From Azorinus chamasolen (taxonomy: Eukaryota; Mollusca; Bivalvia; Cardiida; Solecurtidae): a stretch of 64,000 bases of DNA. The stretch spans positions 57,719,071 to 57,783,070 of the forward strand of contig OY755241.1 of assembly GCA_963576725.1 (NCBI GenBank). Reading direction: 5' to 3'. The position numbers were made by a program, and so were the translations under genes. Of this stretch, positions 40,823 to 50,354 are shown piece after piece (positions within the stretch are counted from its first letter, which is position 1; every line of letters begins with the position of its first letter). The notes under the pieces are model-generated. The model saw nothing but the letters and a program-made list of their open reading frames with translations, was not told the DNA's origin and did not search any database.

Positions 40823-42055
40823 TAAAAATTGTCACAAAAACGGATGTCTCCCCTCTAATAAAAACAATATGTAAAGGGAAACCACTAAAAATGGTAATAT
40901 CATTATGCACTTTCCAAACAAAATGATAACAGCTAATAACTCCAAAACTATTGATACCAGAGTTATGGCCCTTGTGCATGACATTTACTTTCATCATGCC
41001 CTTTCCATAAATAAAAATAGCATCAGTCGAACAGGAATTATTGATCAAATGTAACAAAAGGCAATAACTCCAAAAGTATTGAAGCAAGAGTTATGGCCCT
41101 TGTTCATGAAACTTTCTCTCATCATGCTCTCTCCATGTCTGACGTTTCAATACGATGGCAAGAGCCATGTAGGAGTTATCGTCCGGACAAGAAAGCGTTA
41201 AACAAATGTACAAGGGGCAATAACTCTAAATTTATTGAAGCCCCAGTTAAGGATATTATGCATGACACTTTCTCGTATTATGATCTTTCCATGTATGAAT
41301 TTTCACTCCAATGGCATGTGCCATATAGGAGTTATCGTCCTGACAAAAAATTGTGATTTTTTTTACAAAGGGAAATAACTCCAATATTAGTGAAGCCAGA
41401 GTTATAGACCTTGTGCATGACACTTCCTCTCATCATGATCTTTCCATAGATGAAGTTTCAATCCAATGGCATGAGCCATATAGGAGTTAAAGTGAGATTT
41501 TTTACAAGGGACAATAACTCCTATATTCGTGAAGCCAGAGTGATGGACCTTGTGCATGACACTTCCTCTCATTATGCTCTTTCCATATATGAAGTTTCAA
41601 TCCAATGGCATGAGCCATATAGGAGTTATAGTCCGGACAAAAAAGTGATTTTTTTACAAGGGACAACTCCTATATTAGTGAAGCCAGAATTATGGACCTT
41701 GTGCATGACACTTCCTCTCATTATGCTCTTTCCATATATGACGTTTCAATCCAATGACATGAGTCATGTAGGAGTTATCGTCCGGACAAAAAAGTGTTTT
41801 TTCTACAAGGGGCAATAACTCCTATATTCGTGAAGCCAGAGTTATGGACCTTGTGCATGACACTTCCTCTCATTATGCTCTATCCATATATGAAGTTTCA
41901 ATCAACTGGCATCAGGCATATTGAAGTTATCGTCCGGACAAAAAGTGTGACGGACAGACGGACAGACAGACAGACGGACGGACAGACAGACAGACAGACA
42001 ACTCTCACGAAAAAAATATGTTTCCCCCATATAAATATGGGGGGGGGGGAAAGAC
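40823..42055 (-). mobile_element. J2, pearl/HINE-like element, inverse of J1
   Basis: On the minus strand the order is hairpin (about 42018-42050, CATATTTATATGGGGGAAAC), microsatellite (GACA/GACG, 41946-42001), tandem ~155-bp units with GTCCGGACAA/GACGATAACT, and a tail GGGGAGACATCCGTTTTTGT ending CCTCTAG. Units near 41380 and 41510 are shortened by small deletions. Frames of 87-195 codons here are the repeat read through. Confidence 0.8.
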
Positions 42056-42120
42056 AAAATTAATGAATATCCATGAACATGTAATTTATGCCATTATTTC
42101 TTACATCATTATTGTTCATG

Positions 42121-42350
42121 TACAGCTGAATTTCGATATCTCGAACTTCAAGGGACCATACAAATTAGTTAGATATGAGATGTTCGAGTTATCCGTTTTT
42201 CTAATCTGGACAATTTATCGAGTTTACAGCTTAATGTAGGTCTACAGTAATGATGAAAGCTCCTGTAGGAGCTTTCAGCATTACTTTAGACCTGTATTCA
42301 GCTGTCACACGTGTTTCTAGATAGCCGTAGTAATATAATAAAGACAATTG
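42121..42350 (+). mobile_element. D4 MITE, right part lost (D4i)
   Basis: TACAGCTGAATTTCGATATC; palindrome GAAAGCTCCTGTAGGAGCTT perfect, with arms GTCTACAGTAATG. It is cut about 110 bp before the expected right end and joined to an H fragment (CCAACAGATTGGATCCAGAT). Confidence 0.75.
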
Positions 42351-42430
42351 CCAACAGATTGGATCCAGATGAGACCCCGAGTATCTTACAACCTGTCGTG
42401 TTACATGTGCGTACTCAAACGCTGAACTCA

Positions 42431-42570
42431 TCATTTCTCCACAAAACCCTATACTGTGACCACTCTTTAGAATCGTTTCGAATAGACGACTTTAAAGAGT
42501 GGTCTCAGTATAGGGTTTGGTGTAGAATAAATTAGCTATTCTTGATTTTTTTTTAAATATACGCATCGTA
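42431..42570. mobile_element. Family F MITE (F8)
   Basis: TTCTCCACAAAACCCTATAC, TGTGACCACTCTTTAGAATC, GTTTCGAATAGACG tip, ACTTTAAAGAGTGGTCTCAG, TATAGGGTTTGGTGTAGAAT: a stem of about 45 bp with a few mismatches. Confidence 0.75.
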
Positions 42571-43199
42571 TCTGACCTCTGATATTGTTTTTTTTTAACC
42601 TATCAAAATTTAAATAAGTATACGCTAGCTGAACACGCAATATAAAGATTGTTTTTATATCGATGGTTTCCGCTACGTTTTACAAGTTAATAAAGGCTTT
42701 CCTACTCGGCTTTTCCGAGTACATGTATATTTATTGAGAATCTCGTGAAATAGTTTGAAAAAAAGTTATAATGATTTGCCAAAACTAAATATATCCTTTC
42801 AGTGACGTAGGAATATCCAAATTTTGACAGGGGTAATAGAAACCAAACAATTCATATATATAATTTAGAGGAAATATTGGGATTATTTCTTGCGAATCAA
42901 GTGAATGCTTTTAAGCCACTTTCTAGATCCACCCCTGGGTAAATTGTTGATTGTAAATTTATTGCACGTTTTTTTCGTGATCAGCTGGGTCATTCTCTAA
43001 GTCTGGGATCAACAATTATAGATGTAAATGGAACTTTATATACTGCAGACAAATAGGACATGATTTCGGAGGCAGACGACGGGAAAATACACGTGTAAGT
43101 TATTTCCTTCTATCTTCAACATATAAGCAAAGCTGTCCTCTGCTGAAAAAGACCGTCAGAATATTTGTTCGATAATTCAAAAGCGATGCGATTTTGTTG
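42571..43199. other. No recognised feature
   Basis: AT-rich, several T runs, no supported gene. Confidence 0.45.
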
Positions 43200-43320
43200 A
43201 CAATATACATGTATTTCAGTTCTAGTAAGATCTTCGTCCAGACGGCTATTATCAGTACAGTTTGAACTGGCACTCATCGCTTTCCGCCAACTTTCCTCGA
43301 TGAAACATCGTGAATTTCCG
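43200..43320. repeat. Dispersed repeat M, copy 1
   Basis: GTTTGAACTGGCACTCATCG, CTTTCCGCCAACTTTCCTCG, ATGAAACATCGTGA recur with few changes at 48872-48930. Confidence 0.6.
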
Positions 43321-43728
43321 TTGACTGTATAAATGAATTCGCTAAGTGCTTACATGTAGTTATGGAATGACATTCTGCCATGCTAATTTCTAAATATAGC
43401 TGAACCATTTGACCTTGACCCTCACCTTTATGCAGAATACATAATGAGAGGGATGACGCTGTATAAATAAAATTCCGCCGGTAAATCGTCAAGTCTATTC
43501 TCGCTGAAATTACGGGAGAGCGATAACCCGTGCATATTTAAACCATACAATCACGAGTTGTCTTAGCGGGGCACGTGCCGAGGATAAACCCGTGCAATGC
43601 GGATGATATAAATAGAAATGTTACGATGTTTTATTATATGCGAATTAAGTAGGTCAGGGTCCAGGTCAAATTGTTCGAGCAATACAAAATGCGAAATGTT
43701 TTTTGCCAATTGTGTAAATTGCTCGGGG
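43321..43728. other. No recognised feature
   Basis: Unassigned; minus-strand frames (72 and 64 codons) show no family motif. Confidence 0.4.
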
Positions 43729-43964
43729 ATGTTCCAAATGATGGATGTTAATGACAAATGCGAAATGCTAAATGCATGTTTGCACTTCTAGCCATGCACA
43801 GTGTCATTTTAAAATGACTGTACATTTGCTAAATGCATGTTTATCTACATGAAAGCTTATTGCTTATTGCACAACTAAATCTAAAATGGCACTGTTCAAT
43901 GCTAATAGTGCAAACATGCATTTAGCATTTCGCATTTGTCATTTACATCCATCATTTGGAACAT
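43729..43964. mobile_element. Foldback element, ~55-bp inverted ends
   Basis: Left ATGTTCCAAATGATGGATGT...GCATGTTTGCAC and right GTGCAAACATGCATTTAGCA...GGAACAT are complementary over about 55 bp with at most one or two mismatches. The roughly 125-bp interior holds extra GCTAAATGCATGTTT copies. Confidence 0.8.
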
Positions 43965-44040
43965 TCCGGTTCTTTCCCTAGCAAAAAGCATTTCGCATTT
44001 AGCAAATAGCATGGCAGAATAGCGTTCCATACTTAGTAGT

Positions 44041-44258
44041 ATATCCCATTACCTCATATGCTATTGTTATATCCAACCTCTTTGAATAAATATACCGAAA
44101 AGGAGCATTAACTAGAGAAATGGACTTGTTAGAATTTTGTAGTTTGAAACCAATGTGATAAATAGAGCATTTGCTCCTATAGGAGAAAATGCTCTATTTA
44201 TCACAATGGTTTCACAAAGTGACTTTTACAGAGTCGTCAATATGAGAGAATGGGATAT
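44041..44258 (+). mobile_element. Family A MITE at a non-TTAA site (A14)
   Basis: CCCATTACCTCATATGCTAT starts at 44045 and GAGAATGGG ends at 44254. Flanks are ATAT on both sides rather than TTAA. The palindrome GCATTTGCTCCTATAGGAGA is nearly perfect. Confidence 0.8.
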
Positions 44259-44284
44259 ACCACATACGCTATACACTATTAATA

Positions 44285-44362
44285 CAATTGCAATAGCCCA
44301 TTGGATTGTGTCGCTGACTCTGAGGATAAAAGTCATCGGTTCAAATCTAGGCAAACCTAATT
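44285..44362 (+). other. Weak tRNA-like sequence
   Basis: A B-box-like ATCGGTTCAAATCTAGG follows GTGTCGCTGACTCTGAGGAT. Pairing is poor. A SINE head relic at most. Confidence 0.25.
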
Positions 44363-44502
44363 AATCTAAGGCAACATTGTTTTCGAAAATATATATCTTT
44401 TATTATAAACGTTTTCTTTAAGTTCCGTGTGTTATTATTGCTTCATTTTTTTTCAATTCTTTGCACAAAGCGCTTCCTCAGGGTGGTGTACAGTAGATTG
44501 CC

Positions 44503-45074
44503 TTAACCCATTACTTCATAGTCTCATGATAGGCTATTTTAAGATCCAACCTCTTTGAAATATTCTCCGAAAAGGAATATTAACTAGATAAAAGGCAAAT
44601 TGTAGAATTTTGTAGTTTGAAACCATTGTGACAAATAGAGCTTTTTTTCCTATTACAGTGTTCCCTCCCAACAAAGACCCATTCAGTAACGATTCCCTCT
44701 TTACAAAAACGCATGTCACTGTTTCCGAAACAACAAGGCCCCAGAAACAACATTTTTTCATCGTATTTTATTTATTCATCCATCAAACCCTATGTTGTGA
44801 CCACTCTTTAGAATCGTCACGTTGTGACGATTCTAAAGAGTGGTCACAACATAGGGTTTGATTGAGGCATAACGGTTTTAGTTCTCGAAATACACCTTAT
44901 CTGGGGATCTGCAAACAAGCTAATTATGTTTGATTTTCTCTCCATATAGCAACTCCCTCTGAACTACACATACAATATTCGTATCCCAAAGGACGTCGTT
45001 GTAGAGAGGGAGCACTGTACAATGGTTTCACAACGTGGCTTTTACAAAGTCGTCAATATGAGGGAATGGGTTAA
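44503..45074 (+). mobile_element. Family A MITE split by D6 (A15)
   Basis: TTAACCCATTACTTCATAGT runs to the palindrome centre (GAGCTTTTTTTCCTAT), where D6 is inserted. A resumes at CAATGGTTTCACAACG and ends GAATGGGTTAA. The distal palindrome arm is missing. Confidence 0.75.
44654..45019 (+). mobile_element. D6 MITE carrying an F palindrome
   Basis: Ends TACAGTGTTCCCTCCCAACA and TAGAGAGGGAGCACTGTA at TA. Inside, at about 44778-44868, lies a family F hairpin: CATCAAACCCTATGTTGTGA, CCACTCTTTAGAATCGTCAC and the full mirrored arm, about 88 bp and almost perfect. Confidence 0.8.
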
Positions 45075-45234
45075 GCACAGTCTATTGATTACATCAGGTT
45101 CACGTCTACGTTAATGTAGTATATGACAAGTTACACTGCACACAATTCACAAACGATGCTTTTTCGTTGCCAGCATGCGTCAATCTTCCCAAAAGAATTT
45201 TAAAAAAGTTCGTATCTTATAATAATAAAAAAAA

Positions 45235-45312
45235 AAGAAAACTTCGGCGGGGCTCGAACACACGACACTTATATCGGTACTGTTGTAATTAAACCACTGC
45301 ACTTCCAACACA
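45235..45312 (-). mobile_element. tRNA-like SINE head
   Basis: The minus strand reads GAAGTGCAGTGGTTTAATTA and GTGTGTTCGAGCCCCGCCG, the latter a near-consensus B box, then a T-rich end. Related in style to 17880-17970. Confidence 0.45.
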
Positions 45313-45529
45313 TGTATTACATTCAATTTAAGAAGCTTATAATGTACTAGAGTCATTGTATAGTAGCTGATTCTTCAATTGTGTTCGGAAAGATAAATTT
45401 TGCTTACGGAAAAGGGCTGACTATTCACGCAATGCCAGGTCAAACCTTACCGAAAATAGTTGTGTGTGCGTGTGTTTTCAAAAGCTCGATTTATGATGTT
45501 CATGCTTTGTATAATACAGTACAATTTCG

Positions 45530-46845
45530 ATACTCAGTGGCTGCATCATGCAGAAAGCTCCGTGACAAATTAACGCAGCGTAACACAATTGACACTTGAT
45601 CTTAACTAATTTCAATAAAGGGTTTAGAAATTTTTTTTTTAAAAATCCGGAAACCTAAAATTATATGAACTGTCCAATTGCTGTATTTTCATGAAAAATC
45701 AACGTAGCGTAACTCATTTCAAACTTGATCATTAACTCATTATAATAACTGTATATACCAAATGTCATTGTAATATCTGCTAGGGTTTGGAAACAACTCG
45801 AGGAACCTCAAAATTCCGGGAAATATGTATGTCCAACTGCTGTATTTCCGTGAAAAATCAATGTAGCATAATCCAAAATTGATCAGTAACTCATTATAAA
45901 AACAAGAGTGCCATGACGGCCCTAAATCATTCACCTGGTTACTATAGACTTACACATAATTTGTTTTTCTATGTAAAAATAAGTCAGCTTCAGATAGGGG
46001 CCAATATGAAACCAAGGGCCATAATTTTAGACATGGAGGTTAAATTTTGAACAATCTTAAAAAAGGAACATGAAGTTGATGAAAGTTGATGAAAAACTGA
46101 TACGCCCCGGGACGGGGCCATTTTTGGTCCGGGGCACATAACTTGAACAATCTTTGTAGAGGACCATTAGGTGATGCTACATACCAATTATCAAAGGTCT
46201 CGGCCTTACTGTTTCAGAGAAGAAGATTTTTAAATATTTTCCTATGAAAAACTGATAAGCCCGAGGCGGGCCATTTTTGACCCGGGGTCATAATTTGAAC
46301 AAACTTGGTAGAGGTCTATTAAGATGATGCTTCATACCAAATATCTAAGCTCTAGGGTATGTGGTTTCAGAGAAGATGGTTTTCAAAGGTTTTCCATATT
46401 AGTCTATGTAAAATTGATAAGCCCCGGGGCAGGGCCATTTTTAGCCAGAGGATCACAATTTGAACAACCCTGATAGATAAGCCTCATTGCGGTGCCATTT
46501 TTGGCCCGGGGATCAGGATTTGAACAAACTTGATAGAGGACCACTCAATGTACATTTCTGTGAACTTTAGTTGAAATCCTCCCAGTGGTTTAGGAGGAGA
46601 AGCCATTTGAGAAACAAAATGTAGACGACGGACGCCGGGCACAGGACGATCACAATAGCTCACCTTGGCACTTCGTGCCAGGTGAGCTTAAGAGTTACAT
46701 ACTAATTATCACTTCCATATATTTAGGGTTTAGAAACAAAAGTGCGGAAAAACGAAGTGTAGCTGACTGACTGACAGACAGCAGACAGACGAACGGATGG
46801 AGTACAAACCTTTAGCCCCCGTCGGTGTTGCCGGTAGGAGACTTA
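45530..46845 (+). mobile_element. P, tandem-repeat element containing L1
   Basis: Units with TGCTGTATTTTCATGAAAAA occur at about 45680 and 45839 (step 159), plus a diverged unit near 45560. After L1 the element resumes with a final unit, a CTGA/GACA tract (46765-46795) and AGCCCCCGTCGGTGTTGCCG. The organisation parallels J1. Confidence 0.6.
45901..46688 (-). mobile_element. L1, tandem-repeat element nested in P
   Basis: On the minus strand it begins with hairpin AGCTCACCTGGCACGAAGTG (46657-46688), then units carrying GGGGCTTATCAGTTTTTC-like sequence with AAACTGATA at 46094, 46249 and 46410 (plus strand), and ends CATGGCACTCTTGTT. Same family as L4. Confidence 0.75.
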
Positions 46846-47215
46846 TAAGCGACAGAATCACCATGCTAACAGATATGACAGTACTTGAAAAGACATCAAT
46901 GCAATGACGTGTGGTTCTAACACATGATTTTGGGGGAAAGACGTCAATTGCGTGGGCTTTGTAATTTGCGCTGTCATTATAGGGAGTAAATTGAGCTGCA
47001 AATCGACAAAATAATAGTCTGAAAAAAATCCATCACCATTTGTCAAGAGACAACGACGTATTTTAAAATGTGCCTAGCATGTCAGGCATATGGGGTTTTA
47101 ATTTGTTATTTATTCGTCTGTCGCGAAATATTAGACTGTGTTTGTTTAAACGATCCCAACATGTGTTCAGTCAGACATAAAAAACGATAACAAAATAATA
47201 CCTCCTATCCCACTT
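46846..47215. other. No recognised feature
   Basis: Unassigned AT-rich sequence, no supported gene. Confidence 0.4.
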
Positions 47216-47225
47216 CCACCCAAAA

Positions 47226-47325
47226 CAGTAGGCCTATCGAACGACAACAACACCACCAGCAAACAACAGTAGGCCTAATGAACGACAACAACAACACCAA
47301 CAAACAACAACAAAATCTCAGAAAA
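47226..47325 (+). repeat. Two-copy ~42-bp tandem repeat with AAC tract
   Basis: ACAGTAGGCCTATCGAACGA and ACAGTAGGCCTAATGAACGA begin two adjacent units that run into ACAACAACACCA-type repeats. Confidence 0.7.
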
Positions 47326-47344
47326 CGCAGTGTATGTTCGTGAG

Positions 47345-47583
47345 CATTAACCTATTTGCTCCCACGATCCCATATAAGTATCGGATGTAGGCAAACAGTG
47401 TAGACTCTGATCAGACGCCGCATAATGCGGCGTCTGGTCAGAGTCTACACGGTTTGCTGATAGGAAATTCAATATACAACAAAAAAAACTGAAATTTTAG
47501 ACCAGGCATCCTTTAGATAAAAGATAGACTAATCCAATATATATATATAAGCATGGAAGAATCCACTGGGAGCAAATGGGTTA
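47345..47583 (+). mobile_element. Family K MITE
   Basis: TTAACCTATTTGCTCCCACG to GGGAGCAAATGGGTTAA, inverted ends of about 16 bp at TTAA. Hairpin CTCTGATCAGACGCCGCATA with TATGCGGCGTCTGGTCAGAG, framed by GCAAACAGTGTAGA/TCTACACGGTTTGC. The only clear copy in this window. Confidence 0.8.
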
Positions 47584-47740
47584 ATATGTACTCTCACTGG
47601 AACACCCTTTATACCTATTCCGGCTAATCGCGACCTTGCTCGTATTTACAAACATTCCAGATGCAGATGTAACCTCGAGCAACTCTGCAAGTCATCAAAA
47701 TCCAAGCTGTTTGACACCCAGTCAATAGTTGGCGACCGTA

Positions 47741-48150
47741 AAACTTCGCCACGTACTTCATTCGCAGTGTTGTTATATTTTCTGATTCTTCTTGGCCATC
47801 AGTTACAATATTTTATTAATGAATACCGCTTAAGCTAGTGCTGGGTGTGTTTAAGTATGAATACCGCTTAAGCCAGTGCTGGGTGTGAGTAGGTATGAAT
47901 ACCGCTTAAGCAAGTGCTGGGTGTGAGTATGAATACCGCTTAAGCCAGTGCTTGGTGTGAGTAGGTATGAATACCGCTTAAGCCAGTGCAGGGTGTAAGT
48001 ATGAATACCGCTTAAGCCAGTGCAGTGTGTGAGTAAATAGTGTTGCACTTTGAATAACTGCTCATGAATAATATCAATAAAATCGAGTCAGCAATTTTCT
48101 GTTTTCGCATTGCTGCTTTTGCTTGAGAATGATCCCTTTCTGTCAGAATT
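47741..48150 (-). mobile_element. Family I repeat (I6) with internal array
   Basis: Family I markers CTTCATTCGCAGTGTTGTTA, CAATAAAATCGAGTCAGCAA and TTGCTTGAGAATGATCCC flank an expanded GAATACCGCTTAAGC block (next entry). Confidence 0.7.
47821..48040 (-). repeat. 34/38-bp tandem array inside I6
   Basis: GAATACCGCTTAAGC starts at 47821, 47859, 47897, 47931, 47969 and 48003, steps 38, 38, 34, 38 and 34. The step difference is presence or absence of four bases around GTAG. Other family I copies have a single unit. Confidence 0.85.
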
Positions 48151-48244
48151 TTCTTAAAAGCAATGTCGCATCGGAAGAAGCCAAATTGCACTAGATCAAT
48201 ATTTGCGCAGAGCTCAAAATAATTAGAATAATTTTCAAAAACAA

Positions 48245-48300
48245 TTCCTTTATTTCTCAACCAAACCCTATACAGTGGGAAAATGACGAATTTAGCTTTT
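48245..48300. mobile_element. Family F left fragment
   Basis: TTCTCAACCAAACCCTATAC, then GTGGGAAAATGACGAATTTA: the stem is deleted. Confidence 0.45.
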
Positions 48301-48844
48301 TAGTTCGCACCTTTATCTGTAGCTCTGTTTGAGCGGATATGGTCTTTGTACAGCGAGATCAGAAATTTATCTGGATCGAGCGGTAGACTCCATGAACGAA
48401 TATTAGAGGTACAGATATGATAAATTTCGAAATACCTTTTCTAAATTTTAGCATCGTAGAGTTCTGCTCATCAACAAATACATCTGTAATTGACTTACTT
48501 TTTCAATTTATGTATTTCACATCCGGTGATGTCGTTTACAAAATTTGGACACATATATTTTGACACTTTGTCAAACGTTTCAAACAATTCATTAAAAAGG
48601 GCCATGAACCCTCTATACTGCAGCGCACTACATGCTTGGTGGTCGACACCTTTACAGTTGGATATTATGCGTTCCTATCTGATTGTGCGACGAGAGGAAA
48701 TACTTAATACTCTATGAAGGCATCCACTTAAACCCTTTTACGGAGGGAGGTAGCTAGATATTTGCATTATGCCAGTTCTGCCGTACCTCAAATGACTTCA
48801 CACTTGCTCTCGATGTCATTTTTATTGTTTGTTTTTTTTTCTCT
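48301..48844. other. No recognised feature
   Basis: Unassigned. The 75-codon plus frame at 48490-48717 carries no recognisable motif. Confidence 0.4.
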
Positions 48845-49023
48845 TTTTACAGCGGTTACAGTAGTATTATCCGTAAGGTTTGAACTGGCACTAATCACTT
48901 TCCGCCGACTTTCGTCGATGAAAATCGTGATAGTGACGCATGTTTCACGTGTGTGTTCGGAAGGATAAAAACAGCCTACGGGAAAAAAGCGGTATATTCA
49001 TGCAGAGCCAGGTCAAAACTTAT
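48845..49023. repeat. Dispersed repeat M, copy 2
   Basis: GTTTGAACTGGCACTAATCA matches 43200-43320. The continuing GTTCGGAAGGATAAAAACAG, GAGCCAGGTCAAAACTTATC resembles 45380-45450, so M extends over at least 150 bp and leads into the foldback at 49024. Confidence 0.55.
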
Positions 49024-49262
49024 CGACAATACAACACTCAGATGGCGTTGTTTACAAAACAGTACGTATGTAAACACAGAAAATTAACGATAAATTAAAC
49101 AACGACATGTTGATAGGTTAATCCAGGTCTAACAGCATAACCACTACACCACTGCTTCCTATCCTAATATACATGCCACAGTTGTACTTATCGTTAATTT
49201 TCCCTGTTTAGATACACACTGTTTTGGAAACAACGCCATCTGATCGTTGTATTATCCTCCCA
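49024..49262. mobile_element. Foldback element with tRNA-like loop
   Basis: Left CAATACAACACTCAGATGGC...AATTAACGATAA and right TTATCGTTAATTTTCCCTGT...GTTGTATT pair over about 68 bp with a few mismatches. The loop (49105-49165), read on the minus strand, has GCAGTGGTGTAGTGGTTATG, an A-box-like tRNA segment, then GTTAGACCTGG. Confidence 0.75.
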
Positions 49263-49376
49263 ATTTAACCTGAGACACGATTAAATTTCGGCGTGTTTAT
49301 CGGGATTGTTCGTAATACTCTGTGACAAAACATAGCAAACCAAAAGCCGGTAATAATCATGTTCCACGAGGATTGT

Positions 49377-49584
49377 ACAGTAAAACCCCTCTAATGCGAC
49401 CACTTAGTGAATAAACATGACTGTCTTTATAAGCAGATGGTTGCTTAATACAGGACAAAAGTTATGCTGAAAGCTCCTACAGGAGCTTTCTGCATAACAT
49501 TCGTCCTGTATTAAGCTACCACCTGCCTTTGCCACTTTGAATTATGCCCCCTTTTGCTGGTCGCATTAGAGGAGTTTTACTGTA
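49377..49584 (+). mobile_element. D1 MITE (D1h)
   Basis: TACAGTAAAACCCCTCTAAT to TTAGAGGAGTTTTACTGTA. Palindrome GAAAGCTCCTACAGGAGCTT with arms AATACAGGACAAAAGTTATG, about 70 bp nearly perfect. Confidence 0.85.
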
Positions 49585-49707
49585 TTTATATAGCGCATTC
49601 TTATACCTTCGGAAATTTATTCGAAGATTACCGACGATAATACACGGAATATGCTGGAGTCTCAGGTCAAATTTGTAGGATAATACTACTGTACATAATT
49701 ATAAGTA

Positions 49708-49899
49708 AACAACGAGCAGTGAGCCATAAAAATCTACACAGTCCACATTTTGGGGCAATCAGCATACTGTCAGCATGAGAAAATCGTGATTTCCCCTTTT
49801 CAGTCCATATAATCTTCTACATAACAAAAGTACCCCTAAATCGTGGAAAACGTACCATTATGTAAAAAGTACTTTCACGGCTCACTGCTCGTTGTTTAC
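49708..49899. mobile_element. 192-bp element with 21-bp inverted ends
   Basis: GTAAACAACGAGCAGTGAGC at the left and GCTCACTGCTCGTTGTTTAC at the right are exact complements. Inner sequence pairs partly. No flanking duplication could be assigned. Confidence 0.75.
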
Positions 49900-50069
49900 C
49901 TATACGATGTAGCGATAGTATCCATATTCTTCTGAACTGTTTTTTAAATGTCGGTGTAGAAATGTTTAGTGTACTTTTCTTTAAATCGAGGAAGTGACTT
50001 GTTTACTGTCTCAGTTTATTTGAAACTGTATAAGTCTTGCGTCGTTGTTTATATTTTAATTGTCAGGAG

Positions 50070-50098
50070 AGAGAGAGAGATGGGGGGGGGGGGGGGGT
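50070..50098 (+). repeat. GA repeat followed by poly-G
   Basis: GAGAGAGAGA then a run of about 17 G. A probable sequencing or assembly weak point. Confidence 0.8.
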
Positions 50099-50354
50099 AT
50101 TTTAAATTTTGACTTAAGTGAAGGTTGGACAAGTGTGAGGTTGGGTACCCCCAATAGCCCTTTTCGGCCACTGACCGTTCCTACTTTCTATTCACTCTAT
50201 GGTCTACTTTGTTCATGATAATTGCCACTCTGTGGGATATCTTATCTTTAACTCACACTGAGCCAGTTTATGACTGTTATCTGGTAATGGTGAATTGCTG
50301 AGAGATGTCCGGTCTGTTAACAGCCATATGGTCGGTAAGGTTGTGGTCAGGCCA

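Noticed and set aside
40500..41818. Long plus- and minus-strand ORFs (up to 195 codons)
   Set aside because: They are read-through of the J2 tandem units and the S2 SINE. The same frames recur in each ~155-bp unit and carry no domain.
47851..48048. 65-codon ORF reading TGLSGIHT repeats
   Set aside because: Translation of the 34/38-bp non-coding array in family I.
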